A stretch of DNA of 64,000 nt from a virus: the IMG/VR virus record IMGVR_UViG_3300043418_000072, positions 124,001 to 188,000 of that record; one strand, 5' to 3'. This document shows positions 52,672-59,486 of this stretch, one piece after another. The notes beneath the pieces were generated by a model, which saw only the letters and a program-made list of their open reading frames with translations, made no database searches and was not told where the DNA came from. Position 1 is the first letter of the stretch, and the number at the start of each line of letters is the position of its first letter. Made by a program: the position numbers and the translations under genes.

Positions 52672-53691
52672 TTAAACACCTACCGCCCATTGGACCATAT
52701 CGTAGTGGTCTTCAAAACACTCGTCGCTACGCACTTCTGCAATAGGAACCCAACGTGCTTTCTCTGCATCGTCACTGCCTTTTACTTTAGGCAATGCACC
52801 ATCAGGCAATTCAATCTTGTAGCAATGAGTAATGATACGACCACGTGGTGAACGATCAACAGCATCAAACACACGGTTGCCCGTAATGCTACCACGCAAC
52901 ACTGGCTCAGGTACTTTGATACCAGTTTCTTCACGGAGTTCGCGAATAGCTGCATCAAGTACGGTCTTGTCGGTGCTGGCGTTAACGTAACCACCAGGCA
53001 GTGCCCACAAGCCACGACCTGGCTCAGCACGGCGTTTGATCATAAGCACATGGCCTGAGCAAATTACTGCGGCATCTGCTGTGCTAAAGATTGGAGGGTA
53101 CTTCAAGCTGGCATATTGCTTGTTGTGTTCAATCAAGAATTCACGCTCACGGATAATCTGTGCAAATTCCTCAGTCTTACGAAAATTCATCAAGAAGTCA
53201 TAAGTTGATTGAGGTACAACATTCTTAATAAAGTTGCTGTTGAAGGTCCAGTTAAAGAACAGGTCACGAATGTTCACTGCACTAAGTGGTTCAATTTCCT
53301 CTACATCAACATAGCCCCATTGGGGGAACATGTCCAAGTAGAAACTTGATTCGTCTTTCTTGTGACCAATGATGGCAGTTTTAGTACCCAGGATTCGATA
53401 CTTGCTGACAATACCTTGCACACGAACTGCCCACGCTTGGTCGTTGTACATTGTATCAATGTTTTCTTCAATGTGAATACTCATTGCAAGACCACTTGTT
53501 GCAGCCTTAATCATTTGAGCACGTTCGGCACTGGTGAAGGGGTTTTTGTAAGTGCGGGGTTGAGCAGCTGAGCCTGTGATAATTACCAGATTGTCGGTCA
53601 ATGCTGTGGCTCGCTTGATAATCTCTAAGTGAGCATTGTGGAAGGGTTGAAAACGTCCGATGAGGACTAGTGTTCCGTATTCTTTAGACAT
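52672..53691 (-). CDS. nadM: Bifunctional NMN adenylyltransferase / Nudix hydrolase
   Basis: 339 aa in two domains. N-terminal TLVLIGRFQPFHNAHLEIIK contains the nucleotidyltransferase GRFQPxHxGH motif, then ITGSAAQPRTYKNPFTSAER (the ISSxxxR-type site). C-terminal GGYVNASTDKTVLDAAIREL REETGI is a Nudix box. Like the Synechocystis and Francisella enzymes, it makes NAD+ from NMN and the Nudix part clears ADP-ribose or related products. Paired with NAMPT at 50518. Confidence 0.93.
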   Translation of the reverse strand: MSKEYGTLVLIGRFQPFHNAHLEIIKRATALTDNLVIITGSAAQPRTYKNPFTSAERAQMIKAATSGLAMSIHIEENIDTMYNDQAWAVRVQGIVSKYRILGTKTAIIGHKKDESSFYLDMFPQWGYVDVEEIEPLSAVNIRDLFFNWTFNSNFIKNVVPQSTYDFLMNFRKTEEFAQIIREREFLIEHNKQYASLKYPPIFSTADAAVICSGHVLMIKRRAEPGRGLWALPGGYVNASTDKTVLDAAIRELREETGIKVPEPVLRGSITGNRVFDAVDRSPRGRIITHCYKIELPDGALPKVKGSDDAEKARWVPIAEVRSDECFEDHYDMVQWAVGV

Positions 53692-53692
53692 A

Positions 53693-54160
53693 TTAACCTC
53701 GCAATGCTTTGATGTCGGCTTCGGTTAAGCCCAGGGATTTTGCTCGAGCAATGGCTGCTTCTTTGGCTGTTTTTGCTTGCTGTTCAGCCTCAAGCTGTTG
53801 TTCAACTCGCAAGTCTTCCTGAGTGGGCTCAATGACACGAACTGGACCATACCATCCCCGACCGGCGTTGAACAATACTTCTTCTGTCACACGGCTATCA
53901 GTGCCCATGACATAGTTCTTCTTGGCTCGTCGCAATGCGGTGGACTTCTTCTCGCAAAGGTATTGAACATACTCACGTCCGCGACCTTCGGTCAAATCTG
54001 TGTTGGTCCATACTGCATAGACAGTCTGTTGTTTGGGGGTTTCTACATTGAGCTTTTCAGTCAATGCTTTTACGATAGCTTCGACTGCTGGGCGATTTGC
54101 AAGGGGCAATGCCTCACATACTGCGGCAATCATCTCGGGTGATGTGAAATCTACTGGCAT
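53693..54160 (-). CDS. Hypothetical protein, 155 aa
   Basis: Helical N-terminus (SPEMIAAVCEALPLANRPAV EAIVKAL), a central strand segment VYAVWTNTDLTEGRGREYVQ, and a coiled, Ala/Gln-rich C-terminus ending GLTEADIKALRG. First gene behind the promoter of the NAD operon. Confidence 0.65.
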   Translation of the reverse strand: MPVDFTSPEMIAAVCEALPLANRPAVEAIVKALTEKLNVETPKQQTVYAVWTNTDLTEGRGREYVQYLCEKKSTALRRAKKNYVMGTDSRVTEEVLFNAGRGWYGPVRVIEPTQEDLRVEQQLEAEQQAKTAKEAAIARAKSLGLTEADIKALRG

Positions 54161-54226
54161 ACAAAAATCCTTTGTATAATGTTGAGTACAGAAAGTCTAT
54201 CTCTCTGTATTTTTATTTATGTGTTT

Positions 54227-54255
54227 ATTATAACACCTGATTCTTTATTTGTCAA
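54227..54255 (-). promoter_or_regulatory. Sigma70-type promoter
   Basis: -35 TTGACA (54250-54255), 17-bp spacer, -10 TATAAT (54227-54232). Drives 53693-54160 and the NMNAT-Nudix gene. Confidence 0.9.
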
Positions 54256-54443
54256 ACTTTTCTGTAGTCTGCGCGATAGTAGCAGTCAGGATCACCGGGG
54301 TCTTTGTTGTATGCTGCAACAAAATCCTTGGCTTCTTGTTCGTTATCAAACAACTTTTCTCCCATTGGGCGCTGACCATAACCACGCTCATATTCAGTCA
54401 TTGTGACTTTGTACAAGGGACCATTTAGTTTAACTTCTGCCAT
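54252..54443 (-). CDS. Small hypothetical protein, 63 aa
   Basis: MAEVKLNGPLYKVTMTEYER then KLFDNEQEAKDFVAAYNKDP and YYRADYRKV. The strand-helix-strand order resembles small ferredoxin-like phage proteins. Stop lies in the -35 of the next promoter. Confidence 0.7.
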   Translation of the reverse strand: MAEVKLNGPLYKVTMTEYERGYGQRPMGEKLFDNEQEAKDFVAAYNKDPGDPDCYYRADYRKV

Positions 54444-54480
54444 TTTCTGCTCCTTTGGGTTAACTACTTTCTACAGTTTT

Positions 54481-54509
54481 AGTATAACACTAGAGTCATT
54501 AAAATGCAA
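54481..54509 (-). promoter_or_regulatory. Sigma70-type promoter
   Basis: -35 TTGCAT (54504-54509), 17-bp spacer, -10 TATACT (54481-54486). Sits immediately downstream of the radical SAM terminator. Confidence 0.8.
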
Positions 54510-54517
54510 CCAAAAGA

Positions 54518-54537
54518 AAACCCGCCGAAGCGGGTTT
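54518..54537 (-). terminator. Rho-independent terminator
   Basis: AAACCCGC-CGAA-GCGGGTTT, a perfect 8-bp stem with tetraloop, followed on minus by TTTTCTTTTG. The same hairpin occurs at 59447-59466. Confidence 0.9.
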
Positions 54538-54618
54538 CTAATTAACTCTATAAATCTACGATTTTCCATTAACTTTTCCTATGTCGACAATAGGCCTAAG
54601 GCAAACGGCATATTTGAG

Positions 54619-55587
54619 TTATTGTTTGCTTTTGATTAGTGATTGATGTGCAACCAACTGCTCTCTGAGTTGTGCAAATTGCGGATGCACTAGAATGTCC
54701 AATGCAGATTCAATGCTACGTAACGCGGTGTTGAATAATGCAGGCGCTAGATTGTAAATGGCTAGATATTTTGGACTGTTGGCAGTATGTGCAACAAAAG
54801 TACAGCGGGGATTGTTTTCAACTATCTCAACAAAGTACTTGGCCAACGAGTGTATGTCAACGATTGAGATATTTGTGAGAGTGATATGAAATTTTATTTG
54901 AACTGGCAAATCCACAAACTTAGTAATGTTATCTTGTACTATGGACCAGACTGTGCCCGTACGTTGCAGTTCTGCTGTTCGTCCTACTCCATCAATGCTG
55001 AGATTTAATGTTGTATTAAATTTCAGCAGCTTCTCAACAAATATTTGATTGTACACGCTTGCATTGGTGTAGACTCGCAAGTTAATGTCTGTTCTGTCTT
55101 TAGCTATCAAGTGATCTAGCAACTGATAGTAGTGCTTAATTATCATTGGCTCGCCACCAGTTAATGTAAGGAACTTTAGATTCTCTGACATGGTAAGTAT
55201 CTCGGCCCAGTCAGAATCTGAAACGGTATTAACTGAGCCATTGATGAGAGAGCTGTTTTCGCTATTGCACATCTTGCACTGAAAATTACAAAGATTGCTT
55301 GCTCTCAGCTCCATATAATCGAGTTGGTCAACGGTAGTTTCACCATATAGTGCAAGTAGGTGCTGTCTTATACTTTGCAGCCCTGCGTCTTCTAGTGACT
55401 TGCATCCTCCGCAAGTTTCGTCAAACTCGTTATTTAAAAACTTGGTTTTTAAATCTTTAAGGTAATCACTATTTCTAAACTCTACTGGACTCATGCTAAA
55501 CTTCTTAGAACTAATGCAGCACACAGCCGATTGATCGACATGGTAGAACAAAGATCGCCACGGTGCAGGACAAAAGAATTTTTTCAT
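54619..55587 (-). CDS. Radical SAM (twitch/SPASM-type) protein
   Basis: 322 aa. SNLCNFQCKMCNSENSS holds the CxxxCxxC iron-sulfur motif; LKFLTLTGGEPMIIKHYYQL is the GGE SAM-binding motif. Additional cysteines flank it (FFCPAPWRSLFYHVDQSAVC C and FDETCGGCKS), suggesting an auxiliary twitch-type cluster. Substrate could be a peptide; no precursor peptide is recognisable next to it. It lies between two terminators, so it is its own unit. Confidence 0.85.
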   Translation of the reverse strand: MKKFFCPAPWRSLFYHVDQSAVCCISSKKFSMSPVEFRNSDYLKDLKTKFLNNEFDETCGGCKSLEDAGLQSIRQHLLALYGETTVDQLDYMELRASNLCNFQCKMCNSENSSLINGSVNTVSDSDWAEILTMSENLKFLTLTGGEPMIIKHYYQLLDHLIAKDRTDINLRVYTNASVYNQIFVEKLLKFNTTLNLSIDGVGRTAELQRTGTVWSIVQDNITKFVDLPVQIKFHITLTNISIVDIHSLAKYFVEIVENNPRCTFVAHTANSPKYLAIYNLAPALFNTALRSIESALDILVHPQFAQLREQLVAHQSLIKSKQ

Positions 55588-55609
55588 AGAATAGAGTGTG
55601 TAATTAGAA

Positions 55610-55631
55610 AATAGGGGCCGAAGCCCCTATT
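55610..55631 (-). terminator. Rho-independent terminator after tmRNA
   Basis: AATAGGGGC-CGAA-GCCCCTATT, a perfect 9-bp stem, followed on minus by TTTTCTAATT. Ends the tmRNA transcript. Confidence 0.9.
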
Positions 55632-55633
55632 AC

Positions 55634-55952
55634 TATTTCCTGTTGCAAGGCATAGCTGCCCCGGAAGCCTTTATCAGGCAACCATTAGAAACTGTGAGTC
55701 GTTTGCATTTACTTTTTTTGCTTCTACGGCCGGGAAACCCCAACCCTACGGCTTCTGCTTTGCCGAGCTGTCCACTTGTTTACTTGTTGCCCTGTCGAAA
55801 CCATGGCAGGCCCATCAAAAACATACTAAGCACTTTACACCGATATCGTTTCTTAAGTTCGCCCACGATGTATCGAATAGTACGCTTTTGGTGGACCTGG
55901 CGGGAGTCGAACCCGCGTCCAGAACACTTTTCTCTTTGCTTCATACAGCAAT
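55634..55952 (-). ncRNA. ssrA: Circularly permuted two-piece tmRNA
   Basis: On minus the acceptor piece comes first: T arm GCGGG-UUCGACU-CCCGC, acceptor strand CAGGUCC, A and encoded CCA (3' end at 55889). About 75 nt later the coding piece starts GGGCCUG at 55813. GGGCCUG pairs fully with CAGGUCC and puts a G3-U70 pair in the acceptor stem, the alanine identity element. The hallmark GGUUUCGACAGG follows. The tag frame (55674-55706) is GCA AAC GAC ... UGA, giving ANDSQFLMVA. Ends are approximate. Confidence 0.93.
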
Positions 55953-55959
55953 AACTTAT

Positions 55960-55965
55960 ATTATA
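55960..55965 (-). promoter_or_regulatory. -10 element of the tmRNA promoter
   Basis: TATAAT about 8 nt before the presumed 5' end of the acceptor piece. The 17-bp-upstream hexamer is a poor -35 (GTCGTT), lying in the 3' end of 55981-56367. Confidence 0.55.
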
Positions 55966-55980
55966 GCACAAGACTATAAT

Positions 55981-56367
55981 TTAACGACCTGTAGTTGTCC
56001 AATCCAGCACAACTTCATCGGTGGTAGCATCTCGTAATTGGTAACGGCGTTCAATTCCTGATGCTTGCTGAAAAGAAGCAACAGTAGTGGACTCGCCATC
56101 GACATGTGCTTGAGCTTGATTTTCTAACGCCAGTTCGTCGAAACATTTGTTAAACTGCTCAACTGATTCAAACATCATAGTTACTGTAGTGACTACAGAT
56201 CCATCAGGCATGTCAGCTCGTGTAGTGACATTTAACTCAGATCCGGGTGCGCTATACTTTGCAATTATTGCATCACGTGCATCATACACATGCTTGAATT
56301 CCGGGCGGTGTAGTGGTCTAACTGCCCCAGCTGGTGTAGTAATTTCTTTAATATACTTGATCATCAA
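55981..56367 (-). CDS. Hypothetical protein, 128 aa
   Basis: ITTPAGAVRPLHRPEFKHVY DARDAI, then RADMPDGSVVTTVTMMFESV EQFNKCFDE: a strand-turn-strand-helix pattern like stress-response dimeric barrel proteins. It sits between two transcription units, upstream of tmRNA. Function unknown. Confidence 0.65.
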   Translation of the reverse strand: MMIKYIKEITTPAGAVRPLHRPEFKHVYDARDAIIAKYSAPGSELNVTTRADMPDGSVVTTVTMMFESVEQFNKCFDELALENQAQAHVDGESTTVASFQQASGIERRYQLRDATTDEVVLDWTTTGR

Positions 56368-56399
56368 ATTCTCCTATATGCTATATTTAGCCAAGAGAA

Positions 56400-56421
56400 A
56401 GGGCGAAGCCAAGTTCGCCCT
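56400..56421 (-). terminator. Rho-independent terminator
   Basis: AGGGCGAA/TTCGCCCT stem around GCCAAG, followed on minus by TTCTCTT and on plus by GTTTTTG. Ends the 56441-56779 transcript. Confidence 0.8.
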
Positions 56422-56440
56422 GTTTTTGCACACTCGCTGA

Positions 56441-56779
56441 TTAAGCTGCGTCTGCTTCAGTTTTAGCTGCGGCCTTGGCCTTGAGCTTTTCCATGCTTGG
56501 CTTTTCTGCTTTGGTCTTTGTGACCTTAACAGTTGCCACGGCGTTGTACTTTGCATCAGCATTGTCAATTGCCTCTTTGTATGCAGCGTTAGCATACAAG
56601 TCTGTTGTCTTAAGGAAAGTAACCAATTCAGGCTTGGTCATCTCATTGGGCAAATCCATTAGCTGGATATCCGTATCTGTCTTTGCCAGAATCTTAACAC
56701 GGGTCATGTCAGTTGCGAAACGCACCTTGTAACCAGATTTGCACTTAGAAACACCACCAACTTTGAACAATTTAGTCAT
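56441..56779 (-). CDS. Conserved phage protein, Lys/Ala-rich tail, 112 aa
   Basis: MTKLFKVGGVSKCKSGYKVR FATDMTRVKILAK and DIQLMDLPNEMTKPELVTFL are conserved in many phages. The C-terminal 35 residues are Lys/Ala/Thr-rich (EKPSMEKLKAKAAAKTEADA). Possibly nucleic-acid-associated; no proven role. Confidence 0.75.
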   Translation of the reverse strand: MTKLFKVGGVSKCKSGYKVRFATDMTRVKILAKTDTDIQLMDLPNEMTKPELVTFLKTTDLYANAAYKEAIDNADAKYNAVATVKVTKTKAEKPSMEKLKAKAAAKTEADAA

Positions 56780-56846
56780 TTGTAAACTCCATTTACGTTA
56801 ATTGAAAAACACACTCTCAATGTAGCCTCATTGCTACAGTATTTAA

Positions 56847-56875
56847 ATTATAGTTGATTTCGAATTATGAGTCAA
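56847..56875 (-). promoter_or_regulatory. Sigma70-type promoter
   Basis: -35 TTGACT (56870-56875), 17-bp spacer, -10 TATAAT (56847-56852). Drives 56441-56779. Confidence 0.9.
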
Positions 56876-56902
56876 CCACAATTTAAATTCTTTTTGCCCA
56901 TT

Positions 56903-57031
56903 TTACTGAGCCAATTCCTTGCTGTGGGTCTTGACAGAGTCAATGCTCTTGTCCAGAATCCTTGCAACACCGCTGAAGCCAACTGTGGCCACAACCAAAC
57001 CAAGAACAAACCCAATTGCTAAATTACGCAT
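56903..57031 (-). CDS. Small membrane protein, 42 aa
   Basis: MRNLAIGFVLGLVVATVGFS GVARILDKSIDSVKTHSKEL. One transmembrane helix, then a short charged tail. The form recurs in phage early regions. Follows 57034-57249 by two bases. Confidence 0.65.
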   Translation of the reverse strand: MRNLAIGFVLGLVVATVGFSGVARILDKSIDSVKTHSKELAQ

Positions 57032-57033
57032 GA

Positions 57034-57249
57034 TTACTCCTCTACAACTTCACGAATGTCGGACCACGCAGACCATTGCATGTTGCGATGACCTCGGGCG
57101 ATAAAGTCTTGCGACAAGGCATTTGCCTGCGCATAAACTGTCTTGTCTTCCATTTGTCGGTATTGCAGCACACGTTCGTAGACGGTAACAATTTTTGTAC
57201 CGCTGAGTTTGCTACCAATTGGGCGTTTAAGCCAGCGCATTTCCATCAT
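57034..57249 (-). CDS. Hypothetical protein, 71 aa
   Basis: MMEMRWLKRPIGSKLSGTKI VTVYERVLQYRQ then NALSQDFIARGHRNMQWSAW SDIREVVEE. The Trp-rich end W-S-x-W-x-D-I-x-x-V resembles conserved small phage proteins. ATG overlaps the TGA of 57246-57323. Confidence 0.7.
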   Translation of the reverse strand: MMEMRWLKRPIGSKLSGTKIVTVYERVLQYRQMEDKTVYAQANALSQDFIARGHRNMQWSAWSDIREVVEE

Positions 57250-57323
57250 ACCATGAATCCCCAAACAATAATGTTCATACCAATAAACACACCAAGCAAG
57301 AACACACTTACCTTTTCAAGCAT
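57246..57323 (-). CDS. Tiny membrane peptide, 25 aa
   Basis: MLEKVSVFLLGVFIGMNIIV WGFMV, one hydrophobic helix. Stop overlaps the next start (GTATGATGG). Predicted from overlap and hydrophobicity. Confidence 0.45.
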   Translation of the reverse strand: MLEKVSVFLLGVFIGMNIIVWGFMV

Positions 57324-57337
57324 TATGCTGCCTCCAA

Positions 57338-57353
57338 CATGTTAGCTGGGAAC
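57338..57353. repeat. Displaced gene end flanking the HNH gene (copy 1)
   Basis: CATGTTAGCTGGGAAC matches CATGTTAGCTGGAAC at 57981-57995 with one extra G. On minus it can encode VPANML-EAA-stop, a second version of the 3' end of 57963-58241, separated from that gene by the HNH insert. Confidence 0.6.
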
Positions 57354-57368
57354 AAGATAAATAAATAC

Positions 57369-57977
57369 ATGTTTAACTCCAGTAAATACACAAAAATTTA
57401 TTATAACATAATCAAACGAGCTTTTTCAAGATCGATAATTGGTTATACCGAAAAACACCACATCATCCCACGAAGCATTGGTGGCAACAACAAACGATCT
57501 AACATTGTAGCCCTGACTGCAAAAGAACATCGTCTTTGTCATTTGCTGTTGACTAAAATGGTTATTGATCCAGCGCATAGAAGTTCTATGTATCGTGCAG
57601 CTTGGTTCATGAGTAACCGAGTTTTGTTAGGTGTAAGCAAAGGATCATGCTATCAACAATTAAAGGAAGAGTTTGACAAACTTAACCGATCTCGTGTAGT
57701 TACTAACGAAACAAAACAAAAAATACGAGACAAGCGAGCACTACAAACAAACATATCTAACCAATACCTTTCAGGTAAATTAACTGAGTCGCCTCGCAAA
57801 GGAATACCAAATAAAAAGACTTCAGACGCACTTGCTGGACGAGTTATAACTTGGGGAGAAAAACTGTCTGAAACTGCTCTTACCCGTACTAAATGTTCGT
57901 GCATAAAATGCAAAAAAGTAGTTACAGTTGGATACAATGGAGACCGTCACTTTCTTACTTGTTTACTCAACCGCTGA
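57369..57977 (+). CDS. HNH homing endonuclease
   Basis: 202 aa. TEKHHIIPRSIGGNNKRSNI VALTAKEHRLCHLLLTKM is an H-N-H nuclease site (HH, N, H). The C-terminus has KRTKCSCIKCKK-like CxxC (CSCIKC) next to a basic patch, a likely zinc-bound DNA-contact part. Start at ATG after ATAAATAC, a late-type element. Opposite in strand to all its neighbours and overlaps the 3' end of 57963-58241 by 15 bp; flanked by a duplicated gene end, as expected for a mobile homing gene. Confidence 0.85.
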   Translation: MFNSSKYTKIYYNIIKRAFSRSIIGYTEKHHIIPRSIGGNNKRSNIVALTAKEHRLCHLLLTKMVIDPAHRSSMYRAAWFMSNRVLLGVSKGSCYQQLKEEFDKLNRSRVVTNETKQKIRDKRALQTNISNQYLSGKLTESPRKGIPNKKTSDALAGRVITWGEKLSETALTRTKCSCIKCKKVVTVGYNGDRHFLTCLLNR

Positions 57978-58241
57978 AAGCATGTTAGCTGGAACGTTCC
58001 AGTTCAGCGTACCGTTTTCCAGAACAGTCACGTTCTTGATCTTAACTTTCTTAACCACACCGTAATGCACCGCACGGGTTTTAGGATGTGTAAACTTAAC
58101 CTTGGTACCAATGACCAAGCTGCCTGTATTCTTGTGAATCATTTGAGCACGTACAAAACGGATCGCATCACTGATGTTATTCAGTTCGTCGTTAGTGTAG
58201 TTGCTAGCGATAATTGCACGGGCGATTTCAACAGCTTGCAT
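57963..58241 (-). CDS. Hypothetical KOW-like protein, 92 aa
   Basis: MQAVEIARAIIASNYTNDEL helical half, then GTKVKFTHPKTRAVHYGVVK KVKIKNVTVLENGTLNWNVP, a KOW/SH3-like barrel that often binds RNA. C-terminus VPANMLSAVE appears to have been rewritten when the HNH gene inserted. Longer start in the promoter rejected. Confidence 0.72.
   Translation of the reverse strand: MQAVEIARAIIASNYTNDELNNISDAIRFVRAQMIHKNTGSLVIGTKVKFTHPKTRAVHYGVVKKVKIKNVTVLENGTLNWNVPANMLSAVE
57981..57995. repeat. Gene end flanking the HNH gene (copy 2)
   Basis: CATGTTAGCTGGAAC, the copy still joined to 57963-58241. See the matching copy at 57338-57353. Confidence 0.6.
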
Positions 58242-58271
58242 TTCAGTTCCTTTGTTTCTTACTATGTGTAT

Positions 58272-58300
58272 ATTATACAACCAAAACCATTTCGAGTCAA
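58272..58300 (-). promoter_or_regulatory. Sigma70-type promoter
   Basis: -35 TTGACT (58295-58300), 17-bp spacer, -10 TATAAT (58272-58277). Drives 57963-58241. Confidence 0.9.
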
Positions 58301-58306
58301 CCGAAA

Positions 58307-58624
58307 TTAGCGTGGCACGTGATATTGAAAGCCTTGGGCAGACACTTTCTTAAAGATGCCTTCCTTTGACCAGTCTTCTTCGAGCAATCGCAGTGTTTTG
58401 CGATCTGCAATTAAGGCACCATCTTGCACTTTAACGCTGGCACTCTTCTTACCATACGATGGCTCATAAACAGTACCGTGGAGCACCATCTCAAGTGCGA
58501 GCTTGATGCGGTCCAAACGGATTTGCTGGGCTGTGGTGTACAGGGTTTTGTTTGCATGGTTGCGCATACGGCGATCTTGCAATGCGAAAAACTTGTTATT
58601 TGATTCTTTAGTTTCAAGTGACAT
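58307..58624 (-). CDS. Hypothetical protein, 105 aa
   Basis: Start MSLETKESNNKFFALQDRRM (three codons inside a longer reading). TAQQIRLDRIKLALEMVLHG and LIADRKTLRLLEEDWSKEGI are helices; a strand pair SASVKVQDGALIADR lies between. Function unknown. Own promoter. Confidence 0.65.
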   Translation of the reverse strand: MSLETKESNNKFFALQDRRMRNHANKTLYTTAQQIRLDRIKLALEMVLHGTVYEPSYGKKSASVKVQDGALIADRKTLRLLEEDWSKEGIFKKVSAQGFQYHVPR

Positions 58625-58663
58625 CGTTAACATGCTAACTCCTGTTTTGTTTGCTATGTAGCT

Positions 58664-58692
58664 ATTATACCCGAAAATTCATTTCGGGTCAA
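58664..58692 (-). promoter_or_regulatory. Sigma70-type promoter
   Basis: -35 TTGACC (58687-58692), 17-bp spacer, -10 TATAAT (58664-58669). Confidence 0.9.
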
Positions 58693-58696
58693 CCAT

Positions 58697-59122
58697 TTAT
58701 TCTGCGCCGAAGTTTGCACTCAAGTACGCACGGCACTGAGCTTCGGTACGCTTGGTTACTACAACACGCCCGCCCCAGAATCCCACATAGAGATCACGGT
58801 GATCCAGGAACTTGATTTCACCGTCTGCACCAGTGTGCTTTTGACGGGTAGCAGCTTTTTGTACTACTTTTGTAGCAGTTTTCTTAGCAGGAGTTTTAGC
58901 TGGCACTTTTGCTGCGGGCTTGGTTTCTGCTGTCTTTTTAGCAGGAGCCTTTTCTACTACTTTCTTAGTAGCTGGTTCTGCTTTAGGTGCAGTTGCATAC
59001 CCGTGCTTGACATCGTAGTTAGCAATTTGACGCTCAGTCATGCCCCAAGTATCAAGCAAACGCTTGACTTCGGTACCAGAGAGTTGATGCCAGTTAATGC
59101 ACGAATCGGTCCAGTTTTTCAT
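58697..59122 (-). CDS. Protein with histone-H1-like Lys/Ala/Pro linker, 141 aa
   Basis: N-terminal helical part MKNWTDSCINWHQLSGTEVK RLLDTWGMTERQIANYDVKH, then about 50 residues of PAKKTA-type repeats (KAPAKKTAETKPAAKVPAKT), then a folded end DHRDLYVGFWGGRVVVTKRT EAQCRAYL. The linker is like histone H1 or AlgP tails and probably binds DNA or RNA. Start chosen after the promoter. Confidence 0.7.
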   Translation of the reverse strand: MKNWTDSCINWHQLSGTEVKRLLDTWGMTERQIANYDVKHGYATAPKAEPATKKVVEKAPAKKTAETKPAAKVPAKTPAKKTATKVVQKAATRQKHTGADGEIKFLDHRDLYVGFWGGRVVVTKRTEAQCRAYLSANFGAE

Positions 59123-59152
59123 TGCTAACTCCTTTTTACTTACTATGCCATT

Positions 59153-59181
59153 ATTATAGCAAGAAATCCATTTCGGGTCAA
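59153..59181 (-). promoter_or_regulatory. Sigma70-type promoter
   Basis: -35 TTGACC (59176-59181), 17-bp spacer, -10 TATAAT (59153-59158). Confidence 0.9.
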
Positions 59182-59408
59182 CCAAAAGCCTTAATTAGGC
59201 CAACTAGGCACACAATGATGCCCACTGCGTTAACAACCATCTGTGGCCGATTTGCAACACGTAGGCACCAGATTAAGTAGCAAGTACTACCACTGAGTCC
59301 TGCTACAATGTTCCATGGATAGATGTTCATTGACATCAAAGTGTACATGGCCATAAAGCAGAGTGTGCCAGTCCACTGCAAGATATCGTTGACGTTTAAT
59401 TTTTTCAT
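59178..59408 (-). CDS. Three-to-four-helix membrane protein, 76 aa
   Basis: ILQWTGTLCFMAMYTLMSMN, WNIVAGLSGSTCYLIWCLRV and PQMVVNAVGIIVCLVGLIKA are hydrophobic; the N-R-PQ-x-x-VN turn recalls small PQ-loop/SemiSWEET or PnuC-like transporters, but the length is too small to decide. The ATG begins 6 nt after the -10, so it is probably leaderless. Confidence 0.65.
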   Translation of the reverse strand: MKKLNVNDILQWTGTLCFMAMYTLMSMNIYPWNIVAGLSGSTCYLIWCLRVANRPQMVVNAVGIIVCLVGLIKAFG

Positions 59409-59414
59409 ATAGAC

Positions 59415-59443
59415 ATTATACGCCCGAAATCGTTTTTGGTCAA
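59415..59443 (-). promoter_or_regulatory. Sigma70-type promoter
   Basis: -35 TTGACC (59438-59443), 17-bp spacer, -10 TATAAT (59415-59420). Adjacent to the terminator of the upstream gene. Confidence 0.9.
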
Positions 59444-59446
59444 GAG

Positions 59447-59466
59447 AAACCCGCCGAAGCGGGTTT
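59447..59466 (-). terminator. Rho-independent terminator
   Basis: AAACCCGC-CGAA-GCGGGTTT, followed on minus by CTCTTG. Same hairpin as at 54518-54537, with a poorer U-run. Confidence 0.85.
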
Positions 59467-59486
59467 GTGATCTCTGTACATTGAGT

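Noticed and set aside
55643-55971. Open frames on both strands across the tmRNA region
   Set aside because: They run through conserved tmRNA structure (acceptor, T arm, tag) and have no SD; the RNA explains the conservation.
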